From assembly GCF_031458235.1 (NCBI RefSeq), contig NZ_JAVDYB010000001.1, positions 5,628,001 through 5,692,000 of the forward strand: a DNA stretch of 64,000 nucleotides. Reading direction: 5' to 3'. A program made the position numbers and the translations under genes. Origin of the DNA: Catenuloplanes atrovinosus (GTDB lineage: Bacteria; Actinomycetota; Actinomycetes; Mycobacteriales; Micromonosporaceae). Below are positions 47,699-56,995 of this stretch, one piece after another (position 1 is the first letter of the stretch; the number at the start of each line of letters is the position of its first letter). Below the pieces are notes generated by a model. It worked only from the letters and a program-made list of their open reading frames with translations, had not been told where the DNA came from and ran no database searches.

Positions 47699-48955
47699 TC
47701 AGCGCTCCCCTCGGGCGTAGGCGCGGGCCGCGGCCATCCGCTCCACGGTGGACGGGTGGGTGGCACCGTACAGGTACTCCCAGCGGGGCGGGTCGGGGTC
47801 GCCGAGGTTGACCGTGGACAGCCGCGCCTGCATGGACTCGAACGTGGCGGGGTCGCCGGTGAGCGCCAGCGCGTGCGCGTCCGCCCGGGCCTCGACGCGG
47901 CGGCTGACGAACGCCTGGGCCGGGGACGAGAGCAGGCCGGCGACCGTGACGACCGCGAGGACCAGCGCGATCGCGCGGGGCTCGCCGATGTCCTGCGCGC
48001 CGGCCGCGCGGAGCAGGGCCGGCCAGGAGCCGAGCAGGTAGAGCGCGACGACCGCGGCGGCGGCGCCGAGCGCGCCGAGGAGCGTGCCGATGAGGACGTC
48101 GTCGTCCCGGGCGTGGCCGAGCTCGTGCGCGACGACGGAGGTGACCTCCTCGGGCGTGGCCTCCTTCAGCAGCGTGTCGTAGACGACGATGCGGCGGGTG
48201 GGGCCGAGCCCGGATACGTACGCGTTGACCGCGCGGGTGCGCCGGGACGCGTCCGCGACCAGCACCTCGCGGACCGGGACGCCGTCGCGCTCGGCCAGCC
48301 GCATCAGCTCGGTGCGCAGCGGGCCGTCGGCCATCGGCGTGAACCGGTTGAAGACCGGCTCGACCAGCACCGGCACCACGAACGAGAGCAGCGCGACCAG
48401 CGTGGCGGCACCGGCGGCGCCGAACGCCCACCACCACCGCGGTGCGAACCGGGTGAGCGCGTAGAACCCGAGCAGGACCACGCCGCCGATCACGGCGCCG
48501 ACCGCCCAGGACCGGAGCAGGTCGGCCACCCAGCCGCCCCAGCCCTGGGTGGAGAGGCCGTAGCGGACCAGCACGGTGTGCCGCCAGGCGCCGATCGGCA
48601 GCGTGAGCAGGTCGGCGAGCAGCACCACGGCGAAGCCGCCGAGCAGCGCCTGCGCGACCCAGTGACCGCCGAACGGGCGGCCGCTCAGCTCGACCAGGCG
48701 GGCGCCGAGCGGGGTCAGGCCGAGGACCAGCGCCACCACCAGACCGAGGGCGAGACCGCCCCAGGTGGCCGGGCGCAGCGTGGAGCGGAACTCACGGGCG
48801 CGGTCGACCCGGTCCTGCGGCAGCGTGGCCAGCGCCGCGACCTGGTCGGCGCGCGGCGCGGGCGGGCGCTGCCACGGGATCAGCAACAGCGCCGCGACGA
48901 GCAGCGCGGCGGCGAGGACGCCGAGCGTGAGCACCGCCCACCAGCGAGGGGTCAT
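47699..48955 (-). CDS. M48 family (Ste24/HtpX-like) membrane metallopeptidase
   Basis: 418 aa with about seven membrane helices. The zinc motif is VVAHELGHARDDD (HExxH), with the third ligand Glu in SRRVEARADAHAL. Resembles CAAX prenyl protease 1 in layout; in bacteria such enzymes take part in membrane protein quality control. ATG 48955 starts MTPRWWAVLTLGVLAAALL. It is followed after 4 bp by pimB. Substrates unknown. Confidence 0.9.
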   Translation of the reverse strand: MTPRWWAVLTLGVLAAALLVAALLLIPWQRPPAPRADQVAALATLPQDRVDRAREFRSTLRPATWGGLALGLVVALVLGLTPLGARLVELSGRPFGGHWVAQALLGGFAVVLLADLLTLPIGAWRHTVLVRYGLSTQGWGGWVADLLRSWAVGAVIGGVVLLGFYALTRFAPRWWWAFGAAGAATLVALLSFVVPVLVEPVFNRFTPMADGPLRTELMRLAERDGVPVREVLVADASRRTRAVNAYVSGLGPTRRIVVYDTLLKEATPEEVTSVVAHELGHARDDDVLIGTLLGALGAAAAVVALYLLGSWPALLRAAGAQDIGEPRAIALVLAVVTVAGLLSSPAQAFVSRRVEARADAHALALTGDPATFESMQARLSTVNLGDPDPPRWEYLYGATHPSTVERMAAARAYARGER

Positions 48956-48980
48956 GGCGACCCATCCTAGGCCGGGGTGC

Positions 48981-49211
48981 TCAGGCCACGTCGCGGCGGA
49001 GCGGGACCAGCCGCAGCGGCGTGCGTGGGACGGACTCGTCGGGCACCTCGACGATCTCCGGGTCGAGGCCGGCGCGGGCGAGCACCTCGATGGCCTGGAT
49101 CTCGTCGGGGGTGAGTCGCTCGATCTCGGGTGGGGTGTGGAACAGGGCGTGGATGGCGCAGCCGGCGCAGCCGGTGCCACGGACGGCACAGGTGTCGCAG
49201 TCGACGATCAT
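48981..49211 (-). CDS. Small cysteine-rich protein
   Basis: 76 aa, opening MIVDCDTCAVRGTGCAGCAI with four Cys in the first 18 residues (CxxC-x6-CxxC), a likely metal site, then a short helical and acidic region. ATG 49211 is preceded by GTGAGGAGGAGCG, an excellent ribosome binding site. Similar short proteins are common in actinobacteria beside this peptidase/NYN region as far as I recall; function unknown. Confidence 0.75.
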   Translation of the reverse strand: MIVDCDTCAVRGTGCAGCAIHALFHTPPEIERLTPDEIQAIEVLARAGLDPEIVEVPDESVPRTPLRLVPLRRDVA

Positions 49212-49270
49212 CGCTCCTCCTCACGGGTACGACGTACACGCTAGGTGAGGGGTATGACAAAAAACGGTGT

Positions 49271-50680
49271 CTATGCGCGGGAGAGGCGTCTCAGCAGCGA
49301 ATCCGCAGCCAGCGGGTACGCACCGTGCCGGCGCACGCCGTCCGCGACCTCCCGGTCGGAGGACACGACGATCACGGGGCGTCCCGACGGCTCCGCGCGC
49401 ACCAGCCGGCGGATCACCTCGTCCGCCGTCTCGCCCTTGCGGGAGAACAGCACGCGCACACCGCGCGGTGCCGGCGGCAGCCCGTGCTGCCGCTCCGCGC
49501 CGTCGAAGACCACCGTGACCTCGTCGCCGGTCTGCGCCGCGATCCCGCCCAGCCCGGTGATCAGGCGTTTGCGCTGGTGCTCGAGCGACATCTCGGACCA
49601 GCCGCGCTTGGTGACGTTGTAGCCGTCCACGATCAGGTGCGCCTTCGGCAGCGCGAGCAGCTGGTCGAGGCGGGCCGGGTCGTCGTTGTCGGTGGCGCGG
49701 GCCTGCACCCGGTCCGGCGCGTCCGGACGGTCCGCGGTGGCGTCCGCGACCAGGTCGGCGGGGAGCCGGTCGGCCGGTCCGAGCGCCAGCTCGCGGCGCA
49801 GCCCGTTGGCGGCCTGGCCGATCGTCTCCAGCAGCAGCCAGAGCCGGGCGTCGTCCGCGGTGCGCGAGTCGCGGACCGCGGCCCGGGCGCCGCTGGCCGC
49901 GGCCTCCGCGTCGGCCAGCTTGGAGCGGAGTTTGCGCAGCTCCTGGTCTTGCCGGTCGGCCGCGCTCTTGGCCCGGCCCTTCTCGGTGGCGAGCATCTCC
50001 GCGGCCTTGCGCTCGCGCGCCTGGGTCTCGCGCAGCGTGCGGGCCGTGGCGCGGTGCTCCTCGCGCAGCTGGTTCAGCTCCTCGCGGACGCGGGCCAGCT
50101 CGTCGCGGAGCTTGTCGGCCTCGACGCGGGCGACCGCGCGGTCGTGCTCGGCGCGCGTGGCCCGCTGCTCGGCGGCGCGCACGGCCTCGCTGACCGCGGC
50201 GCTGTCCGCCTCCGCGCGGACCGCGTCGCCCGCGGCCGCGACCAGGTCGAACCAGCCGGCCGGGCGTACCAGGTATGCCAGGGCGGCGACGTCGACCGGG
50301 TCGGCCGCGCCGACCGGCGTGCCCTCGGCGATGGCGGTGCCGAGGTCGCCGGCCTCGCTGGTGGCCCGGCGGCCGATCCGCTGCCGGAACAGCGGGTCCG
50401 CGGCGAGCTGGGTGGCGATGGCGGTGCCGCCGAGGCGCGCCCGCCGGTTCGGCGCGAAGCGGGCGACCTTGCGCAACGTGTCCGGGATCTCGTCGAACGG
50501 CAGGCCGGGCAGGAGCGTGGCGGTGAGCGCGATCACCCGCTGGCGGACCTGCTCGGGCAGCATCGGCTCGGCGGACTCACCCGGGTCGTGCGACTCGGCG
50601 GACTCGGGGACCCGGATGATCGCAGGGTACGGCGCCGCTTCCCCGGGGGAGCGGTCGTCGGGCGGCGCCGGTACGGACAT
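49271..50680 (-). CDS. NYN/PIN-like RNA-binding nuclease with coiled coil (YacP-type)
   Basis: 469 aa. The C-terminal NYN domain (about 325-469) opens HLIVDGYNVTKRGW, then VTVVFDGAE and SSDREVADGVRRHGA, giving the acidic residues of a YacP/Rae1-like endoribonuclease. A long coiled coil (about 170-275: AEHDRAVARVEADKLRDEL...) precedes it; the N-terminal part is a helical domain (FDEIPDTLRKVARFAPNRRAR). ATG 50680. It is divergent from the DEDDh/GIY-YIG gene. Nuclease activity is from the family. Confidence 0.85.
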   Translation of the reverse strand: MSVPAPPDDRSPGEAAPYPAIIRVPESAESHDPGESAEPMLPEQVRQRVIALTATLLPGLPFDEIPDTLRKVARFAPNRRARLGGTAIATQLAADPLFRQRIGRRATSEAGDLGTAIAEGTPVGAADPVDVAALAYLVRPAGWFDLVAAAGDAVRAEADSAAVSEAVRAAEQRATRAEHDRAVARVEADKLRDELARVREELNQLREEHRATARTLRETQARERKAAEMLATEKGRAKSAADRQDQELRKLRSKLADAEAAASGARAAVRDSRTADDARLWLLLETIGQAANGLRRELALGPADRLPADLVADATADRPDAPDRVQARATDNDDPARLDQLLALPKAHLIVDGYNVTKRGWSEMSLEHQRKRLITGLGGIAAQTGDEVTVVFDGAERQHGLPPAPRGVRVLFSRKGETADEVIRRLVRAEPSGRPVIVVSSDREVADGVRRHGAYPLAADSLLRRLSRA

Positions 50681-50806
50681 ACGACAAGTCTCCCACCGTG
50701 CGGCCCCCGACCGCGCGACAGCGGCTATTGATCTCTCCTGGTCCGCCAAGGCTACTCCTGGGTCACCCGGTGCAGAAGTGTCGGACCCTGCGCCTACCGT
50801 GCCCTG

Positions 50807-52564
50807 GTGGCACAAACCGAAAACTTCGTCCAGGGCCTGCTGCTCGACGACGACCCCGGGTCGGTGCCGCTGTCCGGGGTGACGTTCGTGGTGGTGGACC
50901 TGGAGACGACCGGCGGCGCCCCGGCCAAACCGGACGGCAGCAACGGTTGCGGGATCACCGAGATCGGCGCGGTCAAGGTGCGCGGCGGCGAGGAGCTGGG
51001 CGTGCTGGGCACGCTGGTCAACCCGGGCGAGGCGATCCCGCCGTTCATCACGGTGCTGACCGGCATCACCGAGGCGATGCTGGCGCCGGCGCCGCCGATC
51101 GAGGAGGTGCTGCCCGCGTTCCTGGAGTTCATCCGCGGCGCCGTGCTGGTCGCGCACAACGCGCCGTACGACGTGGGTTTCCTGAAGGCGGCCTGCGCCC
51201 GGCACGGCTACGACTGGCCGAATCCGAAGGTGCTGGACACCGCGGCGCTGGCCCGGCGCGCGCTGACCCGCGACGAGGTGCCGAACCGGAAGCTCGGCAC
51301 GCTGGCCGCGTTCTTCCGCACGCCGACCCAGCCGACACACCGCGCGCTGGACGACGCACGGGCCACGGTGGACGTGCTGCACGGCCTGTTCGACCGGCTG
51401 GGCAGCCACAACGTGTCCACACTCGGCGAGGCGATCGAGTTCGCGAAGGCGGTGACGCCCACCCAGCGCCGTAAGAAGCACCTGGCCGAAGGGCTGCCCA
51501 AGGTGCCGGGGGTGTACGTGTTCCGCGCCGCCGACGACCGTCCGCTCTACGTCGGCACCTCGGTGGACATCGCCACGCGGGTGCGCAGCTACTTCACGGC
51601 CGCGGAGAAGCGCGCGCGGATGTCCGAGATGCTCAACGCGGCGGTCCGGGTGGAGGCGATCGAGTGCGCGCACGGGCTGGAGGCGGAGGTGCGCGAGCTG
51701 CGGCTGATCGCGGCGCACTCCCCGCCGTACAACCGCAGGTCGAAGTTCCCCGATCGGGTGGTCTGGCTGAAGCTGACCACGGAGCCGTACCCGCGGCTGT
51801 CCATGGTCCGGGCGCTGGCCGACGACGGCGGGACGTACCTCGGGCCGTTCTCGTCGAAACGGGCGGCGGAGCTGGCCGCGGCCGGCGTCTACGACGCGAT
51901 CCCGATCCGGCAGTGCGGGCACAAGCTCTCGGTGCGCATCCCGATGCCCGCGTGCGCGCTGGCCGAGCTGGGCAAGTGCCCGGCGCCGTGCGAGCACCGG
52001 ATCACCGTGGACGATTACGACGCGCTCGCCGCCGCGCCGTTCCGGACCGCGGTCACCGGCGATCCCGGACCGCTGATCACCGCGCTGATGGCCAGGATCG
52101 ACACCCTTTCCACAGCCCAGCGGTACGAGGAGGCCGCCGTGCTCCGGGGCCGGATGGCCGCGGTGCTGCGCGCGCTGATCCGCATGCAGCGGCTGACCGG
52201 AATCACCGCGCTGGCCGAGCTGGTCGCGGCGCGCCCGCACCCGGGCGGCGGCTGGGACCTGGCGATCGTCCGGCACGGACGGCTGGCCGCGGCCGGCGTG
52301 TCGCCGCCGCGGGTGCACCCGCGCCCGACCATCGAGACGCTGCGGCTGACCGCGGAGACCGTGCTGCCCGGCCCGGGGCCGACCCCGGCCGCGACCGCGG
52401 AGGAGACGGAGCGCATCCTGGCCTGGGTGGAACGACCGGAGACCCGCCTGGTGGAGATGACCGACGGGTGGGCGTCACCCGTTCAGGGTGCCGCGCGCTT
52501 CGGCGAGCTTCTGGCCAGGGCGGAAGGGGCCTACTCGGCAAATAACTCAGCCGTTCGGTCATAG
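50807..52564 (+). CDS. DEDDh exonuclease fused to a GIY-YIG (UvrC-N/Cho-like) nuclease
   Basis: 585 aa. Residues about 25-195 form a DnaQ-like 3'-5' exonuclease (VVVDLETTGG; VAHNAPYDVGFL; HRALDDARAT). Residues about 230-310 form a GIY-YIG domain (GVYVFRAADDRPLYVGTSVDIATRVRSYF), followed by a Cys-containing region (RQCGHKL...CPAPCEH) and a UvrB-contact-like segment. It matches the Rv2191-type protein in the conserved block; a role in DNA repair is inferred. GTG 50807 lacks a clear ribosome binding site, so it may be leaderless. Confidence 0.92.
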   Translation: MAQTENFVQGLLLDDDPGSVPLSGVTFVVVDLETTGGAPAKPDGSNGCGITEIGAVKVRGGEELGVLGTLVNPGEAIPPFITVLTGITEAMLAPAPPIEEVLPAFLEFIRGAVLVAHNAPYDVGFLKAACARHGYDWPNPKVLDTAALARRALTRDEVPNRKLGTLAAFFRTPTQPTHRALDDARATVDVLHGLFDRLGSHNVSTLGEAIEFAKAVTPTQRRKKHLAEGLPKVPGVYVFRAADDRPLYVGTSVDIATRVRSYFTAAEKRARMSEMLNAAVRVEAIECAHGLEAEVRELRLIAAHSPPYNRRSKFPDRVVWLKLTTEPYPRLSMVRALADDGGTYLGPFSSKRAAELAAAGVYDAIPIRQCGHKLSVRIPMPACALAELGKCPAPCEHRITVDDYDALAAAPFRTAVTGDPGPLITALMARIDTLSTAQRYEEAAVLRGRMAAVLRALIRMQRLTGITALAELVAARPHPGGGWDLAIVRHGRLAAAGVSPPRVHPRPTIETLRLTAETVLPGPGPTPAATAEETERILAWVERPETRLVEMTDGWASPVQGAARFGELLARAEGAYSANNSAVRS

Positions 52565-52669
52565 GCAAGTAACCATTCGCATGACGAAGCCTCGCATAGG
52601 CTGTAGGGCAACACTGTTCCGGGCCGCGCTCGTTTCACCGCAGAAGCGGCTTATTGAGGAGGTGTCCGG

Positions 52670-54454
52670 GTGGACGTCGACGCCGGCCACGGCGCCGCAC
52701 TGGGACGTGCACTGCCCTCCCCCGACGTGCCCTTGGCCCGGCGGCTGCGCTCGCTGCTCTCCTGGCAGCCACCGGAGAACGACCCGGTCACCAAGCTGGT
52801 CAAGATGCACAGGTCGGTCCACCCCTCCGGAGACATCGCGGTGCTGCGGCATGCGTACCGGGTCGCGGACAACTGTCACCGGGGGCAGATGCGCAAGAGC
52901 GGCGATCCGTACATCACGCATCCGCTCGCGGTCGCGGAGATCCTCGCCGAGATGGGCATGGACACGACCACGCTGATCGCGGCGCTGCTGCACGACACGG
53001 TCGAGGACACGTCGTACACGCTGGACGCCCTCCGCGGCGACTTCGGCGACGAGGTGGCCCACCTGGTCGACGGCGTGACCAAGTTCGACAAGGCGTTCTA
53101 CGGCAAGGCCGCGGAGTCCGAGACGATCCGCAAGATGATCGTGGCGGCCGGCAAGGACGTGCGCGTCCTGATCATCAAGCTCGCCGACCGGGTGCACAAC
53201 ATGCGCACGCTGGACGCCCGGTCCGCCGCCTCCCGCGAGCGGATCGCCAAGGCCACGCTGGACGTGCTGGTCCCGCTCTGCGACAAGCTCGGCATCCAGT
53301 GGCTCAAGCGCGAACTGGACGACGTGGTGCTGCTGCACCTGCACCCGGAGGCGCACGAGCGGATCTCCTCCCACGTGGCGAACCGGCCCGGCTGGGACGA
53401 ATACCTCGACGACGTGGTGCGCCAGTCCAAGGCCGCGCTGCGGCGCCAGCGGGTGACCGCGTCCGTGACGCCCCGGCCGCGGCACCTCTACTCGATCTGG
53501 AAGGACACGGTCCGCGGGGAGTACAGCACGCCGTTCGACCTGCCCCGGATCGCGATCGTGGTCGACGGCACGGACACGGACTGCTACATGGCGCTCGGCG
53601 CGATCCACACCCGGTGGCGCCCGGTCGCCGGACGGTTCAAGGACTTCATCGCCTCGCCGAAGAACAACCTCTACCGCTCGCTGCACACCACGGTCACCGG
53701 GCCGGAGGGGCGCACGGTCGAGGTGCTGATCCGCACGGAGGCGATGCACCGCCTCGCGGAGTTCGGCGTGGCCGCGCCGTACCGGTTCCCCAAGCTGGTC
53801 GCCCGCGGCGAGGGCGCGGACCAGCTGGACTGGCTGCACCGCGTGCTCGACTGGGAGCCGGAGGCGAAGGACGCGGCGGTCTTCCTCAACTCCCTCCGAT
53901 GTGAACTCGCCGAGTCACAGATCCAGGTTTTCTGCGAGGGGCGGCCGGTGGTGCTGCCCCTCGGTGCTACCTCCGTCGACCTCGCCTACGAGGTGGGAAC
54001 GGACGCCGGCGACCGCTGCGTGGCCGTGACGGTCAACGGGCGGGCCGCGCCGATGCTCTCCGAGCTGTCCGAGGGCGACGTGGTGGAGCTGTTCCTGGAC
54101 GACGACGGCGGCACCGACCTGCTCGGCCGCACCGAGCACCGGGGCCCGGACCGCGCCTGGCTGAAGTACGTCAAGACCTCGCACGCGCAGTTGCAGCTCA
54201 ACCGCCGGTTCGCGGAGGAGGACGCGCCCGGCATGACCATCACCGACAAGGTACGGCTCGGGCGTGCCACGATCGGCCTGACGCTGCTGCGCAAGCACAA
54301 CCGCGGGCTGGCCAGCGAGCGCCCGCTGATGCGGCTCGCCGAGCAGCTCGGCTACCCGGACCTGGAGACGCTGCTGGTGGCCGTGTTCGACCGCACGCTC
54401 GACCCGGACGACCTCGCGCAGAAGCTGGTCGCCTCCGTGGATCACCCGGACTGA
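52670..54454 (+). CDS. Rel/SpoT-family (p)ppGpp enzyme lacking the ACT domain
   Basis: 594 aa, shorter than bifunctional Rel (about 750-790). The HD hydrolase domain (about 60-210) has THP, LLHDTVEDT and KLADRVHNMRTL, so the metal site is intact. The synthetase domain (about 240-370) has FDLPRIAIV, RFKDFIASPK (the RxKD motif of bifunctional enzymes) and EVLIRTEAMH. The ATP motif is altered: PRPRHLYSIWKD instead of GRPKHxYSIxxK. A TGS-like domain (about 410-475) follows; no ACT domain is present. Probably a second, RshA-like homologue acting mainly as hydrolase (inference). GTG 52670 has GAGGAGGTG upstream. Confidence 0.9.
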   Translation: MDVDAGHGAALGRALPSPDVPLARRLRSLLSWQPPENDPVTKLVKMHRSVHPSGDIAVLRHAYRVADNCHRGQMRKSGDPYITHPLAVAEILAEMGMDTTTLIAALLHDTVEDTSYTLDALRGDFGDEVAHLVDGVTKFDKAFYGKAAESETIRKMIVAAGKDVRVLIIKLADRVHNMRTLDARSAASRERIAKATLDVLVPLCDKLGIQWLKRELDDVVLLHLHPEAHERISSHVANRPGWDEYLDDVVRQSKAALRRQRVTASVTPRPRHLYSIWKDTVRGEYSTPFDLPRIAIVVDGTDTDCYMALGAIHTRWRPVAGRFKDFIASPKNNLYRSLHTTVTGPEGRTVEVLIRTEAMHRLAEFGVAAPYRFPKLVARGEGADQLDWLHRVLDWEPEAKDAAVFLNSLRCELAESQIQVFCEGRPVVLPLGATSVDLAYEVGTDAGDRCVAVTVNGRAAPMLSELSEGDVVELFLDDDGGTDLLGRTEHRGPDRAWLKYVKTSHAQLQLNRRFAEEDAPGMTITDKVRLGRATIGLTLLRKHNRGLASERPLMRLAEQLGYPDLETLLVAVFDRTLDPDDLAQKLVASVDHPD

Positions 54455-54478
54455 CGCCGACCCACTAGCCTTGCAAAT

Positions 54479-55021
54479 GTGAATCTCCGCCACTCCACCG
54501 CGCTGCGGGCCGTCGCGTACGGCACCTTCTACCGGTTGCCGCTGGTCCTCCGCCGTCGCATAGTCCGCGCGGTCGTGCCGAAGTACGTCGTCGGGGCCGT
54601 GGTGTTCGTGCACGACTCCGAGGCACCCGCGCCCGGCCGCATGCTGCTGCTCCGCCAGCCCCCGGGCGTGAGCTGGACGCTCCCCGCGGGCCTGCTCCAG
54701 CGGAAGGAGGCCCCGATCGACGGCGCGCGGCGCGAGCTGCACGAGGAGACCGGGTTGCACCTCAGCCGCGAGCAGCTGATCCCGGCCACGCCCAACGCGA
54801 TCGTGCACGCGAAGGGCTGGGTGGACATGTGCTACCACGCGTTCGTACCCGCGTCGACCGCGCCGGTCCGCGCGGACGGCGCCGAGGTGCTGGAGCTGCG
54901 CTGGTTCGCGCTGGACGACCTGCCGCGGCTCTCCCCCGCCACCGGCCGGCTGCTCGGCATGTTCGGCATCGGCCCGTCCGCCGCGCCCGGCAGCACGCCC
55001 TCGATCCCGACCCGCCGATGA
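54479..55021 (+). CDS. Nudix hydrolase
   Basis: 180 aa. A complete Nudix box occurs as GLLQRKEAPIDGARRELHEE followed by TGL, with the REL/HEE metal-binding residues. An N-terminal basic segment (LPLVLRRRIVRAVVPKYV) may be amphipathic. GTG 54479 follows AAAT and has no ribosome binding site, so it may be leaderless or coupled to the Rel gene 24 bp upstream. It overlaps the nucleotidyltransferase gene by ATGA. The substrate is a nucleoside diphosphate derivative of unknown identity. Confidence 0.9.
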   Translation: MNLRHSTALRAVAYGTFYRLPLVLRRRIVRAVVPKYVVGAVVFVHDSEAPAPGRMLLLRQPPGVSWTLPAGLLQRKEAPIDGARRELHEETGLHLSREQLIPATPNAIVHAKGWVDMCYHAFVPASTAPVRADGAEVLELRWFALDDLPRLSPATGRLLGMFGIGPSAAPGSTPSIPTRR

Positions 55022-55857
55022 GCGACATCGCCGCGGTCGTCCTGGCCGCCGGAGAGGGGCAGCGGCTGCGCCCGCTCACGCTGACCGTGCCGAAGGCGCT
55101 GTGCCCGGTCGGCAACGTCCCGCTGCTGGACCGCGCGCTGGACCGGGTCGAGGCGCTCGGGCTGCCCGCCGCCGTGAACGCCGCCTACCTGGGCGAGGCC
55201 GTGGCCCGGCACGCGGAGGGGCGCGCGCACGTCTCCGTGGAGCCGGACGGGCCGCTGGGCACCGGCGGTGGGCTGGCCCGGCTCCGGTCCTGGGTGGACG
55301 GGCGCGGCGTGCTGCTCGGCAACGCGGACGCGTACCTCCATGATCCTGATCGTGATCCGGGCGCGGACATCGCCGCACTGATCGACGGCTGGGACGGCAC
55401 CTCCGTCCGCATGCTCGGCCGGCCCGCCGCCGATGGCCGCGGCGAGTTCGGCGAACACGACTTCGCCGGCTTCTCGCTCATCCCGTGGCGGTACGTGGCG
55501 TCGCTGCCCGACGAGAAGCACGAGGTGGTGCGCTCCGTGTGGCGCCCGGCCGAACGGGAGGGCGCGCTCACCGTCGTGCCCTATCAGGGCACCTACCTCG
55601 ACACCGGTACGCCGTCGCTGTACCTGGCCGCGAACCTGCACGCCGCCGCCGGTACGCCGCTGATCGCCGCCGGCGCCGCCGTCGCCCCCGGCGCCACCGT
55701 GCGGAACGCGGTGATCGGCGCCGGCGCCCGCGTCGACGGCGACGTCCACGACGCCGTGGTCTGGCCCGGCGGGCGGGTCCACGCCGGCGAGACGCTCACC
55801 GCCGCGATCCGGGTCGGCGACGACCTCACGGTCCCGGCCGCGCTGCCGCTAGCATGA
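55018..55857 (+). CDS. Sugar-phosphate nucleotidyltransferase-like protein
   Basis: 279 aa. It has the nucleotidyltransferase signature AAVVLAAGEGQRLRPLTLTV followed by PKALCPVGN, then GPLGTGGGLARL and LLGNADAYL. The C-terminus has a few left-handed beta-helix hexapeptide turns (GAAVAPGATVRNAVIGAGARV). This is the pattern of glucose-1-phosphate or mannose-1-phosphate nucleotidyltransferases. ATG overlaps the Nudix stop, so they are co-translated. Sugar specificity is unknown. Confidence 0.9.
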   Translation: MSDIAAVVLAAGEGQRLRPLTLTVPKALCPVGNVPLLDRALDRVEALGLPAAVNAAYLGEAVARHAEGRAHVSVEPDGPLGTGGGLARLRSWVDGRGVLLGNADAYLHDPDRDPGADIAALIDGWDGTSVRMLGRPAADGRGEFGEHDFAGFSLIPWRYVASLPDEKHEVVRSVWRPAEREGALTVVPYQGTYLDTGTPSLYLAANLHAAAGTPLIAAGAAVAPGATVRNAVIGAGARVDGDVHDAVVWPGGRVHAGETLTAAIRVGDDLTVPAALPLA

Positions 55858-55893
55858 GCTGATCCGAGTCCTGCTGATCAAGGGAGCCCTCCG

Positions 55894-56181
55894 GTGATCA
55901 CCGCGATCGTCCTCATCGACTGTGCCACCGACTCCATCCCGGAGGTGGCGGAGAAACTGGCCGCACTCCCCGGCGTCAGCGAGGTCTACTCCACCGCCGG
56001 CCACGTCGACCTGATCGCGATCATCCGCGTCCGGCAGTTCGAGCAGATCGCCGAGGTCATCGCGGGCGGCATCTCCAAGGTCCCCGGCGTGATCAACACG
56101 GAGTCGCACATCGCGTTCCGCGCCTACTCCCAGCACGACCTGGAGGAGGCGTTCGCGATCGGCCTGCCGGAGACGGACTGA
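55894..56181 (+). CDS. Stand-alone Lrp/AsnC ligand-binding (RAM) domain protein
   Basis: 95 aa. The whole protein is one RAM domain: ITAIVLIDCATDSIPEVAEKL, SEVYSTAGHVDLIAIIRV, ISKVPGVINTESHIAFRAYS. No DNA-binding helix-turn-helix is present. Such proteins form oligomers that bind amino acids and may modulate full-length Lrp proteins. GTG 55894 has AAGGGAG upstream. The next gene starts 1 bp after its stop. Confidence 0.88.
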   Translation: MITAIVLIDCATDSIPEVAEKLAALPGVSEVYSTAGHVDLIAIIRVRQFEQIAEVIAGGISKVPGVINTESHIAFRAYSQHDLEEAFAIGLPETD

Positions 56182-56182
56182 C

Positions 56183-56995
56183 TTGCTGATCCTCGACCGC
56201 AGCGCCGACCGCATCGCCGTGCGGGTGTATCCATCCCCGTCACCCACCGCCCCCGCCGTGGTGATCCTGCCCGCCATGGGCGTACCGGCCGCTTACTACC
56301 GCCGGTTCGCCGAGGCGCTGCACGACGCCGGCCTCCTGGTCGCCGTCGCCGACCTGCGCGGCACCGGAGCCAGCACCCCACCCACCTCCGCCGGCTCCGC
56401 ACACGGCTACGCCGAGCTGGTCGACGACGTCGCCGCGGTCCTCCACGCCCTCGCACCCCAGCTCACCGGCCGCCGCCGAATCCTGCTCGGACACTCACTC
56501 GGCGGCCAGCTCGCCGTACTCCACCTGGCACTGCGCCCGGACACCGCCGTGGACGCACTCGTCCTGGTCGCCGCCGGCCTCCCCCACTGGCGCAACTTCC
56601 GCGGCACCCTCCGCCACGGCATCCGCCCCTTCGCCCACATCATGAACGCCACCGCCACCATCGCCCGCTTCTGGCCCGGCTGGGGCTTCGGCGGCCGCCA
56701 GCCCCGCCGCGTCATCCGCGACTGGTCCCACGTGGTCCGCACCGGCCATTTCCCACCGATCAACGGCACCACACCGGCGCTGGAGTCCATCACCCGGCCG
56801 GTGCTAGCGGTCTCCGTCGACGGCGACACCCTCATGCCACCACCCACGGTCGACGACCTCTGTGGTCGCCTGACCTCCGCCCCGGTGACCCGCCTCCACT
56901 ACGACCCCAGCACCTCCGGCGCGCCGATGAACCACTTCACCTGGGTCAAGGCCGCGGCGCCACTGGCCGCCCGGGTGGCATCCTTCGCCGCGTGA
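56183..56995 (+). CDS. Alpha/beta-hydrolase fold protein
   Basis: 270 aa. Oxyanion-type VVILPAMGVPAAYY, nucleophile elbow LLGHSLGGQLAV (Ser intact), acid near VSVDGDTLMPP, and His in APMNHFTWV. The order is that of serine esterases/lipases. A TTG start at 56183, 1 bp after the RAM gene stop, implies co-translation. Substrate unknown. It is the last gene before the lower-GC region that precedes the protease/STAND system. Confidence 0.85.
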   Translation: MLILDRSADRIAVRVYPSPSPTAPAVVILPAMGVPAAYYRRFAEALHDAGLLVAVADLRGTGASTPPTSAGSAHGYAELVDDVAAVLHALAPQLTGRRRILLGHSLGGQLAVLHLALRPDTAVDALVLVAAGLPHWRNFRGTLRHGIRPFAHIMNATATIARFWPGWGFGGRQPRRVIRDWSHVVRTGHFPPINGTTPALESITRPVLAVSVDGDTLMPPPTVDDLCGRLTSAPVTRLHYDPSTSGAPMNHFTWVKAAAPLAARVASFAA

